From NCBI GenBank assembly GCA_001302245.1, contig LGYU01000010.1, positions 1-64,000 on the forward strand: a DNA stretch of 64,000 bases, written 5' to 3'. The notes below the pieces were generated by a model. That model ran no database searches. It was not told where the DNA came from and saw only the letters and a program-made list of their open reading frames with translations. Each line of letters starts with the position of its first letter. The stretch's first letter is position 1. The translations under genes and the position numbers were made by a program. Shown here one piece after another: positions 18,208 through 25,302 of the stretch. Source of the DNA: Chitinophagaceae bacterium PMP191F. Its GTDB lineage: Bacteria > Bacteroidota > Bacteroidia > Chitinophagales > Chitinophagaceae.

Positions 18208-18368
18208 TGCTATATCCAGGTTGAAAACAGTTCATAAAAATAAGACGTTTGCCACAAACAATACTATTCTTTGATACCAGCTAACGGATATTTATCTGTT
18301 TGTGGCAAACATCCTGGTAGTCAGTGTATTCCGGATACATTCCTTTTCCGGAATACACACGATTTTTC
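18208..18368 (+). ncRNA. Candidate structured small RNA
   Basis: This non-coding stretch contains two perfect stems. Stem 1 is 13 bases, GTTTGCCACAAAC at 18247-18259 with GTTTGTGGCAAAC at 18298-18310, around a 38-base loop. Stem 2 is 12 bases, GTGTATTCCGGA at 18324-18335 with TCCGGAATACAC at 18347-18358, around 11 bases. Stem 2 is followed by ACGATTTTTC, which looks like a rho-independent end. Start and end are inferred from a -7 box and the T run. The rest of the 17,996-18,782 spacer shows no convincing gene. Confidence 0.4.
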
Positions 18369-18452
18369 ATTGGTCTTACAGGATTTAAAACGGAATCATT
18401 ACCTGAAATTACTATCTCATCCGGTGGATGGGTGTAAGAATCGCATCACTAC

Positions 18453-18467
18453 ATTGTAGCAGTATTA
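18453..18467 (+). promoter_or_regulatory. ATTGTAGCnnTAT motif, single copy
   Basis: ATTGTAGCAGTATTA matches two sites at 20339 and 20361 in front of the response-regulator gene. The shared 11 fixed bases would be rare by chance. It could be a binding site for a regulator of this region. Confidence 0.4.
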
Positions 18468-18656
18468 TTACAGCAATAGGAAACATACAATAACACATAT
18501 TTATATTCGATTGCAAACCAGCACCTGGCAAGCGCAGAAATTGATCTGCATTATTAAAACACCTGAAATAGCAAACGCAATTATACGCTTACTCAATTAA
18601 ATTATGCTTTCGCTCAATTTACATGTCCGGTGCTATGATGTATAAAAGGCTATTGG

Positions 18657-18664
18657 TAGCTTTG
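18657..18664 (+). promoter_or_regulatory. -7 promoter box of the pseudo-receiver gene
   Basis: TAGCTTTG fits TAnnTTTG and lies about 120 bases before the start codon at 18783, giving a leader of about 110 bases. No clear -33 element. Confidence 0.4.
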
Positions 18665-18782
18665 TTTTTCCGGCAACTCCACCATCAATTCACTCCCTCC
18701 CAATCCAAAACTCAGTAACCAGAAGCACCAGGCGCTGGCATTTGCCAGATAATATTGATTATGCACCTTATTTAAACAGCTT

Positions 18783-19274
18783 ATGTATCCGGAAATCCTT
18801 TCGAAAACAAACACCCCCGTTACCGCTGATAAGCGTTTCGGTTATATGTTATTGATTGATAAAGCTCCCGTAGAAGAGAAAATAATGCTTACAACCGGAA
18901 AACATACCAACCGGTACAGCATTATTACAGCAGCCGGCATTGCAACGTTACCTGCTTGCGACCTGCAGCAACAGGAAATGTTCATTCTGTTATGTATAGA
19001 CCCTGCATGGAACATACAATATACAACACAGGTGCTGCTGCAGTTACGGATCTGGAATAACCAATTGCCAGTTATTATTTACTCAATGGAGTATATTGAT
19101 GAATTGGTACGTTGTGAAGACCTCTTTTATTATGATGCTTACTTCCTACTATCCGACGATGTGGGTGAAATACAACAAGCCATTGATACAGCGCTTTCAG
19201 GAAAATTCTATGTAACCCGGAACATTGCTAGGCATTACTGCAAACACAGAAGAACAGAACAGCAAAGTTTATAA
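18783..19274 (+). CDS. Stand-alone pseudo-receiver-like protein
   Basis: 163 residues. From about residue 66 the pattern follows the second half of a response-regulator receiver: MFILLCIDP at the place of the phospho-Asp strand, then LPVIIYSMEY (the Ser/Thr switch strand), then YDAYFLLSDDVGEIQQAIDTALSGKFYVT. Compared with the receiver encoded at 20424, Cys71 sits where the phosphorylated Asp should be and Leu123 where the conserved Lys should be. The acidic pair of strand 1 is also missing. No output domain follows. It may be a non-phosphorylatable adaptor. Twelve bases separate it from the next gene. Confidence 0.5.
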   Translation: MYPEILSKTNTPVTADKRFGYMLLIDKAPVEEKIMLTTGKHTNRYSIITAAGIATLPACDLQQQEMFILLCIDPAWNIQYTTQVLLQLRIWNNQLPVIIYSMEYIDELVRCEDLFYYDAYFLLSDDVGEIQQAIDTALSGKFYVTRNIARHYCKHRRTEQQSL

Positions 19275-19285
19275 TATACTATCAG

Positions 19286-20149
19286 ATGAATACAGCACCA
19301 TTTTTACCCTCTTCCGTATACCTCAATGCCCCTTCATCCAAACGGTATCAAACAATAACCAGGCGATTGCTATGGGAAAAAAGAATGGGTTATATTATGT
19401 TTTGCATTGGCATGATTATGTTTGTTGTTGCTGCAGGTGCTGCTTTTATGCAACTGCCATACACCACCGGCATTGCCTGTACTATGCTTACAAGCGGTTT
19501 TATTCTGATGCACAAAGGATTTCTGCCGGGTTTGAATAAAAATAAAACAAGTGTGCAGAGCAGATTTACGCAAAGTGTTACACGCATTGAGACACCAGAG
19601 ATACAATACAGCGAACACGAAAAACTGGAAAGGAAATTACGCTCACTGGCAAAAGAAGAAGGATCGCTGTATATACTGTTAGTAATAAGCCTGTTGATGC
19701 TGCAGGTAACAGAACAGCATAACTTCTGGAAAGGCATTACCAACGGGACACTGGTAGCTGTATCCACACTCCTGTTCATCAATACCTACCGGATGTTTAT
19801 ATACAACCGGTATTTAAAATTACAATCACAACAACCCGATACTATTATTGCCAGTAACACATCAAACCCGTTTCATATGAAAAAGAAAATGACAATCCGT
19901 GTATTGCAATCAGGCAACCCCGTGAAAGGACTGCGTGTATATGCCACCACACTTACTGCAGTGCATGAAAACAAGGAGACAACACCCACAGCTCAAACTG
20001 ATCAGAATGGATTTGCCACATTAAGCTGGCAAAACAACTTCTTCTTATCTGCTATCTATATCAACGACCAGCTTGCAGTCAAAGGAAGGTTTTATCCTGG
20101 CGGCAATAAACTCATTGAGATTGAACGCTCATCACCTGTTCCCGAATAA
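19286..20149 (+). CDS. Four-helix membrane protein with C-terminal beta-sandwich
   Basis: 287 residues, not recognised. Two membrane helices lie at about 35-75 (MGYIMFCIGMIMFVVAAGAAF region) and two more at about 130-170 (LYILLVISLLMLQV region), separated by a charged loop. The last ~90 residues (MTIRVLQSGNPVKGLRVYATTL ... TDQNGFATLSW, broken here) look like a CarboxypepD_reg/invasin-type Ig fold, where NGFATLSW is the typical strand. It likely shares a transcript with the pseudo-receiver gene. Confidence 0.55.
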   Translation: MNTAPFLPSSVYLNAPSSKRYQTITRRLLWEKRMGYIMFCIGMIMFVVAAGAAFMQLPYTTGIACTMLTSGFILMHKGFLPGLNKNKTSVQSRFTQSVTRIETPEIQYSEHEKLERKLRSLAKEEGSLYILLVISLLMLQVTEQHNFWKGITNGTLVAVSTLLFINTYRMFIYNRYLKLQSQQPDTIIASNTSNPFHMKKKMTIRVLQSGNPVKGLRVYATTLTAVHENKETTPTAQTDQNGFATLSWQNNFFLSAIYINDQLAVKGRFYPGGNKLIEIERSSPVPE

Positions 20150-20338
20150 ATATCTTTAACGCACAGCCTCCATTGGACATTTACCAATAATACTGAGCGC
20201 TTTCGGGTATTTCATGAAAAATATCATTGTACGTTATATCTTCACTAGCTACATGAAAGAATATAGGTATAACAGAAATGCACATATTAGTTTAATAAAA
20301 TTAATTAGTGTGTTGTTAAATGTTTCACGAAATAAATA

Positions 20339-20375
20339 ATTGTAGCCGTATTCTTATATCATTGTAGCAATATCC
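20339..20375 (+). promoter_or_regulatory. Two direct copies of ATTGTAGCnnTAT upstream of the response regulator
   Basis: ATTGTAGCCGTATTC at 20339 and ATTGTAGCAATATCC at 20361 are 22 bases apart, about two helical turns. The second copy ends 12 bases before the -7-like box at 20388, where an activator that contacts RNA polymerase would bind. Confidence 0.5.
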
Positions 20376-20387
20376 GGAATTATGATA

Positions 20388-20395
20388 TAACTTTA
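20388..20395 (+). promoter_or_regulatory. -7-like box of the response-regulator gene
   Basis: TAACTTTA differs from TAnnTTTG only in the last base and lies about 30 bases before the start codon. Confidence 0.35.
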
Positions 20396-20423
20396 ATATG
20401 GTTGAATCCCCAAATAACTAGCC

Positions 20424-21062
20424 ATGCCAAATATCCTGATTGCCGATGACCATTCGATTGTACGTTTTGGGACTATGTTAATGATCAAACAGTTCATGCC
20501 CAATGCCCAGATACTAGGAGCAGATAGCCTCAACAGTGCATTAAAATATCTTAATTCACAAGAGTTTAATCTGCTGATACTGGACGTAAATCTTCCGGGA
20601 GGAAATAATATACAAATGATCGATGTGGTGAAATTACGCCAGCCACATATTAAGATCCTTATCTTCTCTGCATACGATGAACAACTATTTGCGCTGCGAT
20701 ACATTCAGGCAGGTGCAGACGGATACCTGCCCAAACAGTTACACGAAAACGAATTAAAAACAGCTATCCAGACTGTTTTGAATGATGAGAAGTATATTAG
20801 TCCATCTTTAAAAGAAAGATTGCTTAATGGCGTTACTGGTCGTTCAGAACCGATGATCGCCAATCCACTCAATAAACTTTCCAATCGCGAAACAGAGGTG
20901 ATGCAATTGCTGATAAAAGGACTCAGCCTCGCTGATATCAGTACTACCCTGAATATAGAAGTATCTACTGTCAGTACCTACAAAAGCAGGATCTACGAAA
21001 AACTACAGGTAGTAAATATCATTGACCTGGCAGAAAAAGCAAGGATCTATAACGCGGAATAA
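20424..21062 (+). CDS. NarL/LuxR-type response regulator
   Basis: 212 residues. A receiver domain spans residues 1-118, with the acidic pair DD (8-9), phospho-Asp D54 in LILDVNLPG, Ser at IFSAY and Lys in YLPKQL. A LuxR-type helix-turn-helix follows (about 148-208, LSNRETEVMQLLIKGLSLADIS). It would be phosphorylated by a kinase, possibly the histidine kinase encoded convergently at 21609. Two repeated sites at its promoter suggest activation, perhaps by itself. Confidence 0.93.
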   Translation: MPNILIADDHSIVRFGTMLMIKQFMPNAQILGADSLNSALKYLNSQEFNLLILDVNLPGGNNIQMIDVVKLRQPHIKILIFSAYDEQLFALRYIQAGADGYLPKQLHENELKTAIQTVLNDEKYISPSLKERLLNGVTGRSEPMIANPLNKLSNRETEVMQLLIKGLSLADISTTLNIEVSTVSTYKSRIYEKLQVVNIIDLAEKARIYNAE

Positions 21063-21106
21063 TATCACTACTTATTGCCTTCCTGGCAAATGTTCTTATG
21101 CCGAAA

Positions 21107-21466
21107 GATTTTTGATTTTGGGATGTGGGGATTTTGGTATTTATTTAATACATGCCTGCTGCACATCACAAAATTACATAATCTATAAATCAGCAATCAA
21201 AACAGGTATTCAATATTGGTGATTTCGAGATGTAGAAATATTGGGAATTATTACGTATGCTTGCTGCCAAATCACATAATCTATCCATCAGAAATCTTAA
21301 CGTGCCACGCAGAGGCTTTATTTTGGTAGAAACAGCGTTCATAGAAGGAACCTTACCATAGGTTCGGGATATCGGTGATTTTGAATTTCAGAGATACCAG
21401 GATTTATTTAATCCATGTCTGTTGTACATCACAAAATCACACAATCAATAAATCAGCAATTAAAAC
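21107..21466. repeat. Three degenerate tandem repeat copies in a 546-base spacer
   Basis: The spacer between the convergent regulator and kinase genes has no credible ORF. Instead the 65-base segments 21139-21203 and 21402-21466 agree at 57 of 65 positions by my count. A shorter, more degraded copy lies at 21258-21291. The words (ATTTATTTAAT, ATCACAAAAT, AATCAGCAAT) resemble the decayed AT-rich repeats common between genes in Bacteroidota. Confidence 0.65.
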
Positions 21467-21608
21467 AAATATATAAGCTGTGCATCTGTCAACAGCAGAT
21501 AGCTTAAAATTCATAAAAAAAAGGTCTTTCACAGGATCTTCAATGCCTCGTTTCTTCAATAGGACGGAATTGTGGTTTAAGCGGTAGCCTGATAACTATT
21601 TATCTATA

Positions 21609-22706
21609 TTATTTATCCAATACGATCAGCATACTGGTGCCATACTGATGACTGCTTCTTACCAGCAGCCTTCCTTTCAGCAACGCGGTCAGTTCTTTTA
21701 CAATGATCAGTCCCAGCCCCTTACTGCGCGACAGCATCATTTCTGCTTTTTTGTCTCCGTTGAAGTTGTCCTCTTCAGCCGTATTACACCAGGTTGCCAT
21801 ATCCGAGTCCATACCGATACCTGTATCACGTACTTCAAGATACAGTTGACCGTCTTTCATTTCTCCGGAAATAACGATCTCACCTTCATGTGTAAATTTT
21901 ATAGCATTGTCCAGTAGGTTATATAGAATGATACCTAATAAATGTGCATTGGTTTTGATATTAATCTCAGGCGATACATTGTTCACGATGGGAATAGACT
22001 GCGAATAAGCCATATCCCGGAAGATGAACAGTCTGTCTTCTACCAGGTTGAACACATTCACAATTCCATAGCCGATATGCTCATCTTTTGAATGCAGTTT
22101 GATATACTGTAAAAGATTGTCGGTAAGATAGTACATCCGGTAAGCTGCATCATACAACAGGCGTACATTGGCCTGCAATGACTGAATATCTGGTGCTGTT
22201 TTGGCCGAAGTTTCTTCGTATACATTTTTTGCAGTGATCACAAGATACTTCAGCGGACTTTTGATATCGTGTGTAAGCGAAGTGATCAATTGTTCCTGAA
22301 GACGAGCTTTCTGACGCAATACCTTTTCAGAATCTTTTAATGCAGTCAGTGTATCTTCCATTTCCATGCTATGTTCTTTAACGCTCAACTTCAGCAGTTT
22401 GTTTTTATGATGTGTATTCCGCAGATATAACCGGCTACAGGCCCAGGCACCGGTTACCACAAACAGGATAACGATTCCCCGAAGCCACCACATTTCATAA
22501 TATCTGGCTGGTACCATCAGCGCAACAAGTACACTGATCACCAGCAGTAACGTCGGAACTATTTTCATAATAACGGATCGAGTAAAAATCGAAAAATGTT
22601 TCCGGTAAGTATTATTTTTTGCAAGCTGGTCGTGGTTAATATCGTGGGATTCTGCCACCAGGCCGGTACCATACCTCGTATATAAGGGGTTTGAATTACG
22701 AATCAT
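21609..22706 (-). CDS. Two-helix sensor histidine kinase
   Basis: 365 residues. Two membrane helices (about 46-64 and 74-92) leave almost no external domain between them. A coiled linker follows, then a HisKA phosphoacceptor helix (SLTHDIKSPLKYL, His near residue 155). The ATPase domain has N box LLDNAIKF, G1 DTGIGMD and G2 KGLGLIIVKEL. It probably senses a membrane or cytoplasmic signal. It converges on the response regulator instead of being in operon with it, so partnership is only inferred. A later start at M47 is possible. Confidence 0.92.
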   Translation of the reverse strand: MIRNSNPLYTRYGTGLVAESHDINHDQLAKNNTYRKHFSIFTRSVIMKIVPTLLLVISVLVALMVPARYYEMWWLRGIVILFVVTGAWACSRLYLRNTHHKNKLLKLSVKEHSMEMEDTLTALKDSEKVLRQKARLQEQLITSLTHDIKSPLKYLVITAKNVYEETSAKTAPDIQSLQANVRLLYDAAYRMYYLTDNLLQYIKLHSKDEHIGYGIVNVFNLVEDRLFIFRDMAYSQSIPIVNNVSPEINIKTNAHLLGIILYNLLDNAIKFTHEGEIVISGEMKDGQLYLEVRDTGIGMDSDMATWCNTAEEDNFNGDKKAEMMLSRSKGLGLIIVKELTALLKGRLLVRSSHQYGTSMLIVLDK

Positions 22707-22826
22707 AGAGACGGGATTTTCAAGTATAAACGAAATTATTTGACTTAAGGATGTTAGTAAATCTACGATGCGCTATTCCATTTGCTGTGTATACATTCCG
22801 GTTATGTCATTGTAATTAATAATCAA

Positions 22827-22855
22827 TAAAAAAAGGGCACCAGAGAGGTGCCCTT
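22827..22855 (-). terminator. Minus-strand terminator in the long spacer
   Basis: GGGCACC and GGTGCCC (7 bases, extended by two A-T pairs) enclose AGAGA. On the minus strand a run of seven or more T follows. No large gene on that strand enters it, so it may back up the small unit at 22958-23094. Confidence 0.7.
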
Positions 22856-22957
22856 CCACTCCAAATCCAATATTGAAACCATACTCAGAGAACGCTACAT
22901 TGATATAACTCACACAATCCATTTACCATTACATACACACCACAATTATCCGCTTTT

Positions 22958-23001
22958 AAAAAAGGGGCGGGAGGATACTACTCCTCACCGCTTCCCTTTT
23001 T
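22958..23001 (-). terminator. Terminator of the candidate micro-gene
   Basis: On the minus strand a long stem forms: AAAAAGGG, GCGG and GAGGA arms pair with TCCTC, CCGC and CCCTTTTT, with a small bulge and a two-base interior loop, around a 6-base loop. A T run follows. It begins 6 bases past the stop codon of the 23-codon ORF. Confidence 0.65.
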
Positions 23002-23007
23002 CCTGCG

Positions 23008-23079
23008 TTACTTCGGTAAGAACTTACTGTTCATCAAAGGATTCAAACTACGAGTGTGCCACGCAGTTACTGATGCCAT
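23008..23079 (-). CDS. Candidate 23-residue peptide gene
   Basis: A 24-codon frame (ATG to TAA) on the minus strand, too short for ordinary gene finding. The peptide starts MASVTAWHTRS and ends MNSKFLPK. It is positively charged and has no clear membrane segment. The frame is framed tightly by an exact -7 box (23087-23094) two bases beyond an expected start site, and by a strong terminator just after the stop. The transcript would be nearly leaderless. It could instead be a small RNA in which the frame is accidental. I do not recognise the peptide family. Confidence 0.4.
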   Translation of the reverse strand: MASVTAWHTRSLNPLMNSKFLPK

Positions 23080-23086
23080 AGTTTTT

Positions 23087-23094
23087 CAAAAATA
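23087..23094 (-). promoter_or_regulatory. -7 promoter box of the micro-gene
   Basis: Minus-strand TATTTTTG, the same box as that of rnpB. By the rnpB spacing, transcription would begin at about 23081, two bases before the ATG. Confidence 0.45.
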
Positions 23095-23561
23095 ATTAGA
23101 CCCGGTTTTTTCATAGTAATACAGGAACTGGGCTTTTCATGATATTATGACATCAGCAATAATCAATTTATGCTAATTGCTTAGTTACCTTATCGGGAAT
23201 TCAATCTTTTCTACGATGATCAATAAAGATAAACGATGTACTTTACTACGTACAGTTTGCTACTTATCAGAAGTGAACCTTAACAAAACCATGTCTGTGA
23301 ATGTTTAAACATTTCTGTTTATCTGCATGGTTGGAGAGTGTTGCTTTATATTGCAATATTAAAATCGTCTAAGTGAAAACACTGTAATAACGTATCCAGA
23401 ACTATGTAGTAATACAGCCACAAAATTCAAAATACATTACAATCAATTGTATAACAATTGATTAAAACTCAACAGACACTGTACTTTCCACCCCTGTCAG
23501 CTACGTTTTTTTACACCTTTTACTCCGGGAATATTCTATCACTTATCTTTTTTCTTCAATG

Positions 23562-23596
23562 AACAAGGGCTGCTTCCAAAAGAAGCAGCCCTTGTT
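23562..23596. terminator. Perfect 15-base stem-loop after a small secreted protein gene
   Basis: AACAAGGGCTGCTTC and its exact complement flank a 5-base loop. It lies 32 bases past the stop codon of the minus-strand gene at 23628. The T run, however, is on the plus-strand side (ATAGTTTTT), so its direction is unclear. The remainder of 23,100-23,560 is AT-rich and shows nothing I can name. Confidence 0.6.
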
Positions 23597-23627
23597 ATAG
23601 TTTTTATTGATTACATATCAACTATGA

Positions 23628-24083
23628 TCAATGCGGTCTTCTGCCAGTGTCTTTTCCCTTACCATGTTCAGGATGATTTTTGTTAGAAAAATATCTTTCA
23701 TCATGGCTATCACGGATAGGTTGCTGATCATGTTTATCTCTGTACGTTGCATACTTTGATACATTGTCATTGTGATGCAGATATGGTTTATTTTCATTGA
23801 TCACTACCTTGTGGGCTTTGTAAAAATCAAAATTCCTGTATCGCTCAGGTAAAGTTTTTGAACGTATCCAACGATTGCCGCTTCTGTATACATATTGCTT
23901 ACCAGGAACATAATAATACATTTCCAGGTCGGGCAGATAGTAATATTCTACGTAATCATATCCTACTGGTCCCCATATGGGTTGTACGTCTACATTCACA
24001 TTTACTTTTACCTGTGCATTGACTGTATTACTGCATACAAAAGCTCCTGCCAGAATAAGTGCCGTTAATGTTAGTTTCTTCAT
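23628..24083 (-). CDS. Small secreted protein of unknown function
   Basis: 151 residues. A signal peptide (MKKLTLTALILAGAFVCSNTVNA, split here after ALILAGAFVCS) leads to mature QVKVNVNVDV. The middle is rich in Tyr (VEYYYLPDLEMYYYVPGKQYVY, broken into two strands) with RWIRSKTLPERYRNFDFY, a pattern recurrent in uncharacterised Bacteroidota envelope proteins. The last 50 residues are His/Asp/Lys-rich and probably disordered or metal-binding. Likely periplasmic. It is monocistronic, next to the histidine kinase region. Confidence 0.65.
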   Translation of the reverse strand: MKKLTLTALILAGAFVCSNTVNAQVKVNVNVDVQPIWGPVGYDYVEYYYLPDLEMYYYVPGKQYVYRSGNRWIRSKTLPERYRNFDFYKAHKVVINENKPYLHHNDNVSKYATYRDKHDQQPIRDSHDERYFSNKNHPEHGKGKDTGRRPH

Positions 24084-24269
24084 TTTAAAAAAGGTTTAAG
24101 TAACTAAACTCAAACCGGGTGCCATGTACAGCAATACTTTCTGCTACATACAGCATAATAGAAAAATACAGTGTATTTCTATACGAATACAGTCATTGTA
24201 TCTACAGAATGCAGGCAGTAAAAAAGGTAGTATTGCGCAACTGCTGTATGGTACAGTTGCTGTAGTGTA

Positions 24270-25235
24270 TTAGTATTCGCGTTGTACCAGGAAACGGGCC
24301 AGTGATTTTAACTGTTCTTTACGTGTGCTGACCACCGCAATTTTTTCCAGGTGATCAAATGCCTGCTCTATGTATTGTTCTTTTAACCTGAAAGCCCACT
24401 GGTCTACTCCACAGGCACGGAAAATATCCAGCACCTGTTGTACTTTATCTGTTGCATTTCCTTTCATCAGTTTCAGCAAAGCATTGCGTTGTTCTGCATT
24501 GGCAGTTTCCATTGCTTTGATTATGAGAAAAGTCTTTTTGTTGGCCACAATATCTCCACCAGGTTGTTTGCCAACTTTTCCGGGATCGCCAAATGCATCC
24601 AGGTAGTCGTCCTGTACCTGGAAAGCAATACCCAGGTTTTTACCAAATTCGTACAAATGCTGCTGATTGTGCTGGCTGGCGCCGCCAATAACAGCTCCTA
24701 TCTGTAAACTGGCTGCCAGCAATACCGATGTTTTCAACTCAATCATGCGGATATATTCATCAAACGGAACAGCTTCACGGTTTTCAAAATCCATATCCAT
24801 CTGTTGCCCTTCGCATACTTCACGCGCAGTTTTATTGAACAGGTGAATGATGACACGCTGGTAGTTTTCTTTTATCTTATTCAGGTAATCATAAGCTATC
24901 ACCAGCATTACATCTCCTGCCAGCAATGCGGTGGCTGTACCGTATTTTTCATGCACAGTTGGCATTCCGCGGCGCAATGGTGCTTTATCCATAATGTCAT
25001 CGTGCACCAGGGTAAAATTGTGAAACAATTCTACTGCAGTAGCTGCATGCCACGCATCGGCATCAATATTATCAAACAACTCGTTACCCATCAGGCATAG
25101 AACAGGCCGTACACGTTTACCCCCCATTTTCAGAAAATAATCATTGGCATCATAAAGCGATGCGGGTTCTGCGGGAAAATGACGTGTTGCAAAATGCTGT
25201 GCAAACTTTGCCGATAATTCTTCAAAACTGAACAT
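24270..25235 (-). CDS. Polyprenyl synthetase (trans-isoprenyl diphosphate synthase)
   Basis: 321 residues from ATG 25235 (MFSFEELSAKF); the open frame reaches further upstream without family similarity. The two Asp-rich motifs that bind Mg2+-diphosphate are present: LVHDDIMDKAPLRRG near residue 80 and QVQDDYLDAFGD near 205. The enzyme extends allylic diphosphates with IPP to make a polyprenyl chain, for quinones or geranylgeranyl lipids. Product length cannot be read by eye. It follows rnr by 67 bases. Confidence 0.92.
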   Translation of the reverse strand: MFSFEELSAKFAQHFATRHFPAEPASLYDANDYFLKMGGKRVRPVLCLMGNELFDNIDADAWHAATAVELFHNFTLVHDDIMDKAPLRRGMPTVHEKYGTATALLAGDVMLVIAYDYLNKIKENYQRVIIHLFNKTAREVCEGQQMDMDFENREAVPFDEYIRMIELKTSVLLAASLQIGAVIGGASQHNQQHLYEFGKNLGIAFQVQDDYLDAFGDPGKVGKQPGGDIVANKKTFLIIKAMETANAEQRNALLKLMKGNATDKVQQVLDIFRACGVDQWAFRLKEQYIEQAFDHLEKIAVVSTRKEQLKSLARFLVQREY

Positions 25236-25302
25236 AAAAAATGCCTGCCTGTTTATAACCTGTTGTAAGAAATATACTTTGTATCCGGACTCTTCAACAG
25301 CA

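Noticed and set aside
18247-18310. Invertible promoter bounded by 13-base inverted repeats
   Set aside because: The 38-base segment between the repeats is short for known invertible promoters and no recombinase gene is near, so an RNA stem is the simpler reading.
18271-18459. 62-codon plus-strand frame in the long spacer
   Set aside because: It overlaps both arms of stem 2 of the candidate small RNA and shows no protein-like features.
21203-21345. Minus-strand frame of about 50 codons in the repeat spacer
   Set aside because: It lies mostly within decayed repeats and has no promoter or terminator framing, unlike the unit at 22958-23094.
22848-23081. 77-codon plus-strand frame opposite the micro-gene
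   Set aside because: It covers two minus-strand terminators, and its composition is not protein-like.
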